NCBI GenBank assembly: GCA_045636245.1
Contig: JAZTXA010000166.1
Coordinates: 1 to 23,561 of the forward strand
DNA length: 23,561 bases
DNA from: RGIG7213 sp045636245
Lineage (GTDB): Bacteria; Bacillota; Clostridia; Oscillospirales; CAG-272
Reading direction: 5' to 3'
The notes under the pieces are model-generated. The model had not been told where the DNA came from. It saw only the letters and a program-made list of their open reading frames with translations, and searched no databases. Made by a program: the position numbers and the translations under genes. Of this stretch, positions 21,248 to 23,561 are shown one piece after another (within the stretch, counting starts at the first letter, position 1; each line of letters begins with the position of its first letter).

Positions 21248-23561
21248 ATGTTAAAAAAAGCACTTTCGTTTTTAGTAACCCTTTCACTTCTGTTATCTCC
21301 CACATTATATGTAATTGCGGAAGATACAAACGGTATCTTTTGGGATTTTGATGAGGAAAGCGGAACACTTACTGTTTCGGGCACAGGAGATATGGAAGAT
21401 TTTTCTGACAGCAGCGATGCCCCTTGGTATGCAAACAAGGCAGACATAACAGCTGTTATTGTCGAAGACGGAGTTACATCTGTCGGTGACAATGCGTTTT
21501 CAACATACACATCACTTAAAACGGTACACATCGGAGAAGATGTTGTATCTATAGGAAATTATGCATTTGAATCTTGTAGGATGTTAAGTAAGGTAACATT
21601 CGCTGAGGAGTCCGCACTCAATACTATAGGAAGATCCGCGTTTGAATTTTGCGGCGGTCTTACATCGTTTACTGTACCGAAAAATGTGACCAAGATAAAC
21701 AGCTATTGCTTTGACAGCTGTTACAGTCTTGCTGAAGTGTACAATGAAAGTACTCTTAACATCGAAAAGGGTAAAACAGCAAATGGGTTTATTGCGTATT
21801 TTGCACAAAACGTATATACACCCGAGTCGGGTGAAAGCATTCTGACAGAAACAGAAGACGGTGTTTATATGAATCTTGACGGTGAAGGTCACTATCTCAA
21901 AGCATCGGATAAAAACAAAATTGATGTCGGTGCATCATTTACAGATGCAAACGGCGACGTTATTGACGTTGTGAGCGTATATTCAAATGCTTTTTATGGC
22001 AGATACGATATCATCTCCGTAAGTATTGCACAGGGCATCAAGGATATAGGTGAAAGTGCATTCTATGGCTGTACAGCACTTGAAAACATTGTTATCCCTT
22101 CAACAGTTTTGAATATAGGAACAAGAGCGTTCAGCTTGTGCTCCAAGCTTACAACAGTTGAATTTGCCGAAAACTCGGAACTTGTTTCAATATCAACACA
22201 GGCATTTTTCAACTGCCGCAGTCTTGAAACTGTAGTTTTACCGAAAAATGTGAACGAGATCGGTGTGATGGCATTTGCAAACGCTTCATCTCTTACAAAC
22301 ATTACATTTAACGGTGATGCGCCCGAAAGTTTTGGAGCAAATGTATTTAACGGTTGTGCATCTGACTTTTCGATAAGCTACTACAAATGGCAGAAAAATT
22401 GGTCAACACCCGAATGGAACGGATATCCTTGTGCTCCCCTTGATGTTGAATGTATACACGAAGGCGGTACGGCAACATGCCACAGCAAGGCAATATGCGA
22501 TAACTGCGGTGAGGAATACGGAGAGCTTGACCTCGAAAATCACGACGGCGAAACAATACTTAAAGATGCAAGCGATGCCGCTTGCGGTGTCCCAGGTTAT
22601 ACGGGTGACACAGTATGTCTTGGTTGTGACGGTGTAATAGAGCGCGGTGAGGAAATTCCCGCAATTACACATGAAGGCGGAACGGCAACATGCCACAGCA
22701 AAGCAATATGCGATCACTGCGGTGAGGAATACGGACAGTTTGACCTCGAAAATCACGACGGCGAAACAATGCTTAAAGATGCAAGCGATGCCGCTTGCGG
22801 TGTTCCCGGTTATACGGGTGACACAGTATGTCTTGGTTGTGACGGTGTAATAGAGCGCGGTGAGAAAATTCCCGCAATTACACACGAAGGCGGAACGGCA
22901 ACATGCCACAGCAAGGCAATATGCGATCACTGCGGTGAGGAATACGGAGAGCTTGACCTCGAAAATCACGACGGCGAAACAATGCTTAAAGATGCAAGCG
23001 ATGCCGCTTGCGGTGTTCCCGGTTATACGGGTGACACAGTATGTCTTGGCTGTGACGGTGTAATAGAGCGCGGTGAGGAAATTCCCGCAATTACACACGA
23101 AGGCGGTACGGCAACATGCCACAGCAAGGCAATATGCGACCATTGCGGTGAGGAATACGGCGAAATTGACTCCGAAAACCACGACGGCGAAACAGAAATA
23201 AAGAACAAAGAGGCAGACTGCGGAAATGACGGATATGTAAATGGTACTTTCTGCTGTGGCTGTAATCAAATGCTTTTTGCTGATGAAATATTACCCGCAA
23301 CAGAACTTCATGAAGGCGGTACAGCTACATGTCATAGTAAAGCAATATGTGACCGCTGCGGTGAAGAATACGGCAACATTGATCCGGACAATCACGATGG
23401 CGAAACTGAAATTATTAACAGTGTAGAAGCATCGTGCGGTGTTACGGGTTACACGGGTGACACTTTCTGTCACGGCTGTGAAACGATAATATTCTCAGGT
23501 AGCCAAATCCCTGCGCTTATACATGAAGGCGGTACAGCTACATGCCACAGCAAAGCAATAT
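21248..23561 (+). CDS. Secreted LRR protein with Cys-rich tandem repeats, 3' end beyond window
   Basis: At least 771 residues with no stop before the right edge. The start ATG follows GGAGG, with a signal peptide (LKKALSFLVTLSLLLSP). GTLTVSGTGDMEDF then resembles the start of the LRR protein at 3273-4982. BspA-type LRR_5 repeats follow in two blocks (about 62-160 and 245-385) around a less repetitive insert. From residue 404 the protein is a tandem array of 71-residue units. Each has C-x5-C-x2-C near its start (CHSKAICDHCGEEYG), NHDGET, a single Cys and CxxC (TVCLGC). These spaced cysteines could bind metal or form disulfides. The protein is secreted and probably wall- or membrane-attached, but its anchor is not seen. 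Its function is likely adhesion, by family only. Confidence 0.88.
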   Translation, partial: MLKKALSFLVTLSLLLSPTLYVIAEDTNGIFWDFDEESGTLTVSGTGDMEDFSDSSDAPWYANKADITAVIVEDGVTSVGDNAFSTYTSLKTVHIGEDVVSIGNYAFESCRMLSKVTFAEESALNTIGRSAFEFCGGLTSFTVPKNVTKINSYCFDSCYSLAEVYNESTLNIEKGKTANGFIAYFAQNVYTPESGESILTETEDGVYMNLDGEGHYLKASDKNKIDVGASFTDANGDVIDVVSVYSNAFYGRYDIISVSIAQGIKDIGESAFYGCTALENIVIPSTVLNIGTRAFSLCSKLTTVEFAENSELVSISTQAFFNCRSLETVVLPKNVNEIGVMAFANASSLTNITFNGDAPESFGANVFNGCASDFSISYYKWQKNWSTPEWNGYPCAPLDVECIHEGGTATCHSKAICDNCGEEYGELDLENHDGETILKDASDAACGVPGYTGDTVCLGCDGVIERGEEIPAITHEGGTATCHSKAICDHCGEEYGQFDLENHDGETMLKDASDAACGVPGYTGDTVCLGCDGVIERGEKIPAITHEGGTATCHSKAICDHCGEEYGELDLENHDGETMLKDASDAACGVPGYTGDTVCLGCDGVIERGEEIPAITHEGGTATCHSKAICDHCGEEYGEIDSENHDGETEIKNKEADCGNDGYVNGTFCCGCNQMLFADEILPATELHEGGTATCHSKAICDRCGEEYGNIDPDNHDGETEIINSVEASCGVTGYTGDTFCHGCETIIFSGSQIPALIHEGGTATCHSKAI
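22457..23561 (+). repeat. Tandem 213-nt repeat array inside the LRR protein gene
   Basis: Unit starts at 22457, 22670, 22883, 23096, 23309 and 23522 are all exactly 213 nt (71 codons) apart: five complete units and a truncated sixth at the edge. By eye, unit 3 differs from units 1 and 2 at about 6 of 213 bases each. Unit 4 is like them only in its first part, and unit 5 is more diverged, especially in the second half. The conserved head HEGGTATCHSKAICD is kept in all five. Confidence 0.93.

Noticed and set aside
22403..23269. Minus-strand frame of 288 codons with repeated hydrophobic Cys-rich segments
   Set aside because: It is the antisense of the 213-nt tandem repeats; because the period is a multiple of three it stays open. 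It has no ribosome binding site, and the plus strand has a promoter, start and signal peptide.
22457..23561. Regular repeats considered as a CRISPR array
   Set aside because: The whole 213-nt unit is conserved, in frame and coding, with no variable spacers between short repeats.

Overview
The window looks like a chromosomal segment of a low-to-mid GC anaerobic Firmicute of class Clostridia, probably an uncultured gut Oscillospiraceae-like lineage. The reasons are the sporulation genes (spmA, spmB, a sigG remnant, an AbrB-type regulator), consensus sigma-A promoters with 17-bp spacers, strong AGGAGG-type ribosome binding sites, a cytoplasmic formate-tetrahydrofolate ligase, BspA-like leucine-rich-repeat surface proteins, and no mobile-element genes. 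The taxonomic placement is inference from gene content.

Layout. Positions 1-918 hold the end of dapA and all of dapB (diaminopimelate/lysine pathway), closed by a bidirectional terminator shared with a convergent AbrB-family regulator. A regulatory-looking intergenic region (1254-1422), with an inverted repeat, a two-turn direct repeat and a possible tandem Spo0A site, separates the AbrB gene from spmA-spmB and a 45-residue protein. Convergent to these is a sigG gene that lacks its N-terminal half and abuts the terminator of a membrane-anchored LRR surface protein (3273-4982). A small XRE regulator is divergent from that surface gene. Next come a FakA-type DAK2 protein (minus) and an HD hydrolase-murE pair (plus).

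Positions 9317-14718 are more accessory: a gene-free stretch with hairpins, a GNAT acetyltransferase, an orphan solute-binding lipoprotein, prfB (in frame, without the usual programmed frameshift), a second hairpin-rich spacer, a DUF4303-like protein and an OmpR-type regulator with a degenerate receiver domain. The two hairpin-rich spacers share three copies of a 19-nt imperfect palindrome.

Positions 15352-21063 form one tightly packed minus-strand operon read in the order SGNH hydrolase, alpha/beta hydrolase, fhs, tsaE, tsaB, rpiB, yqgF, driven by a consensus promoter at 21092-21120. It joins two putative deacylating enzymes to one-carbon, tRNA-t6A and pentose-phosphate housekeeping genes.

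The right edge (21248 onward) is the start of a second secreted LRR protein whose C-terminal part is a cysteine-rich tandem array with an exact 213-nt period, running off the window. I found no rRNA, tRNA, CRISPR array, transposase or phage gene. I saw no clear undescribed multi-gene system; the best candidates for follow-up are the sigG truncation, the palindrome family, the Cys-rich repeat array and the regulatory region between abrB and spmA.
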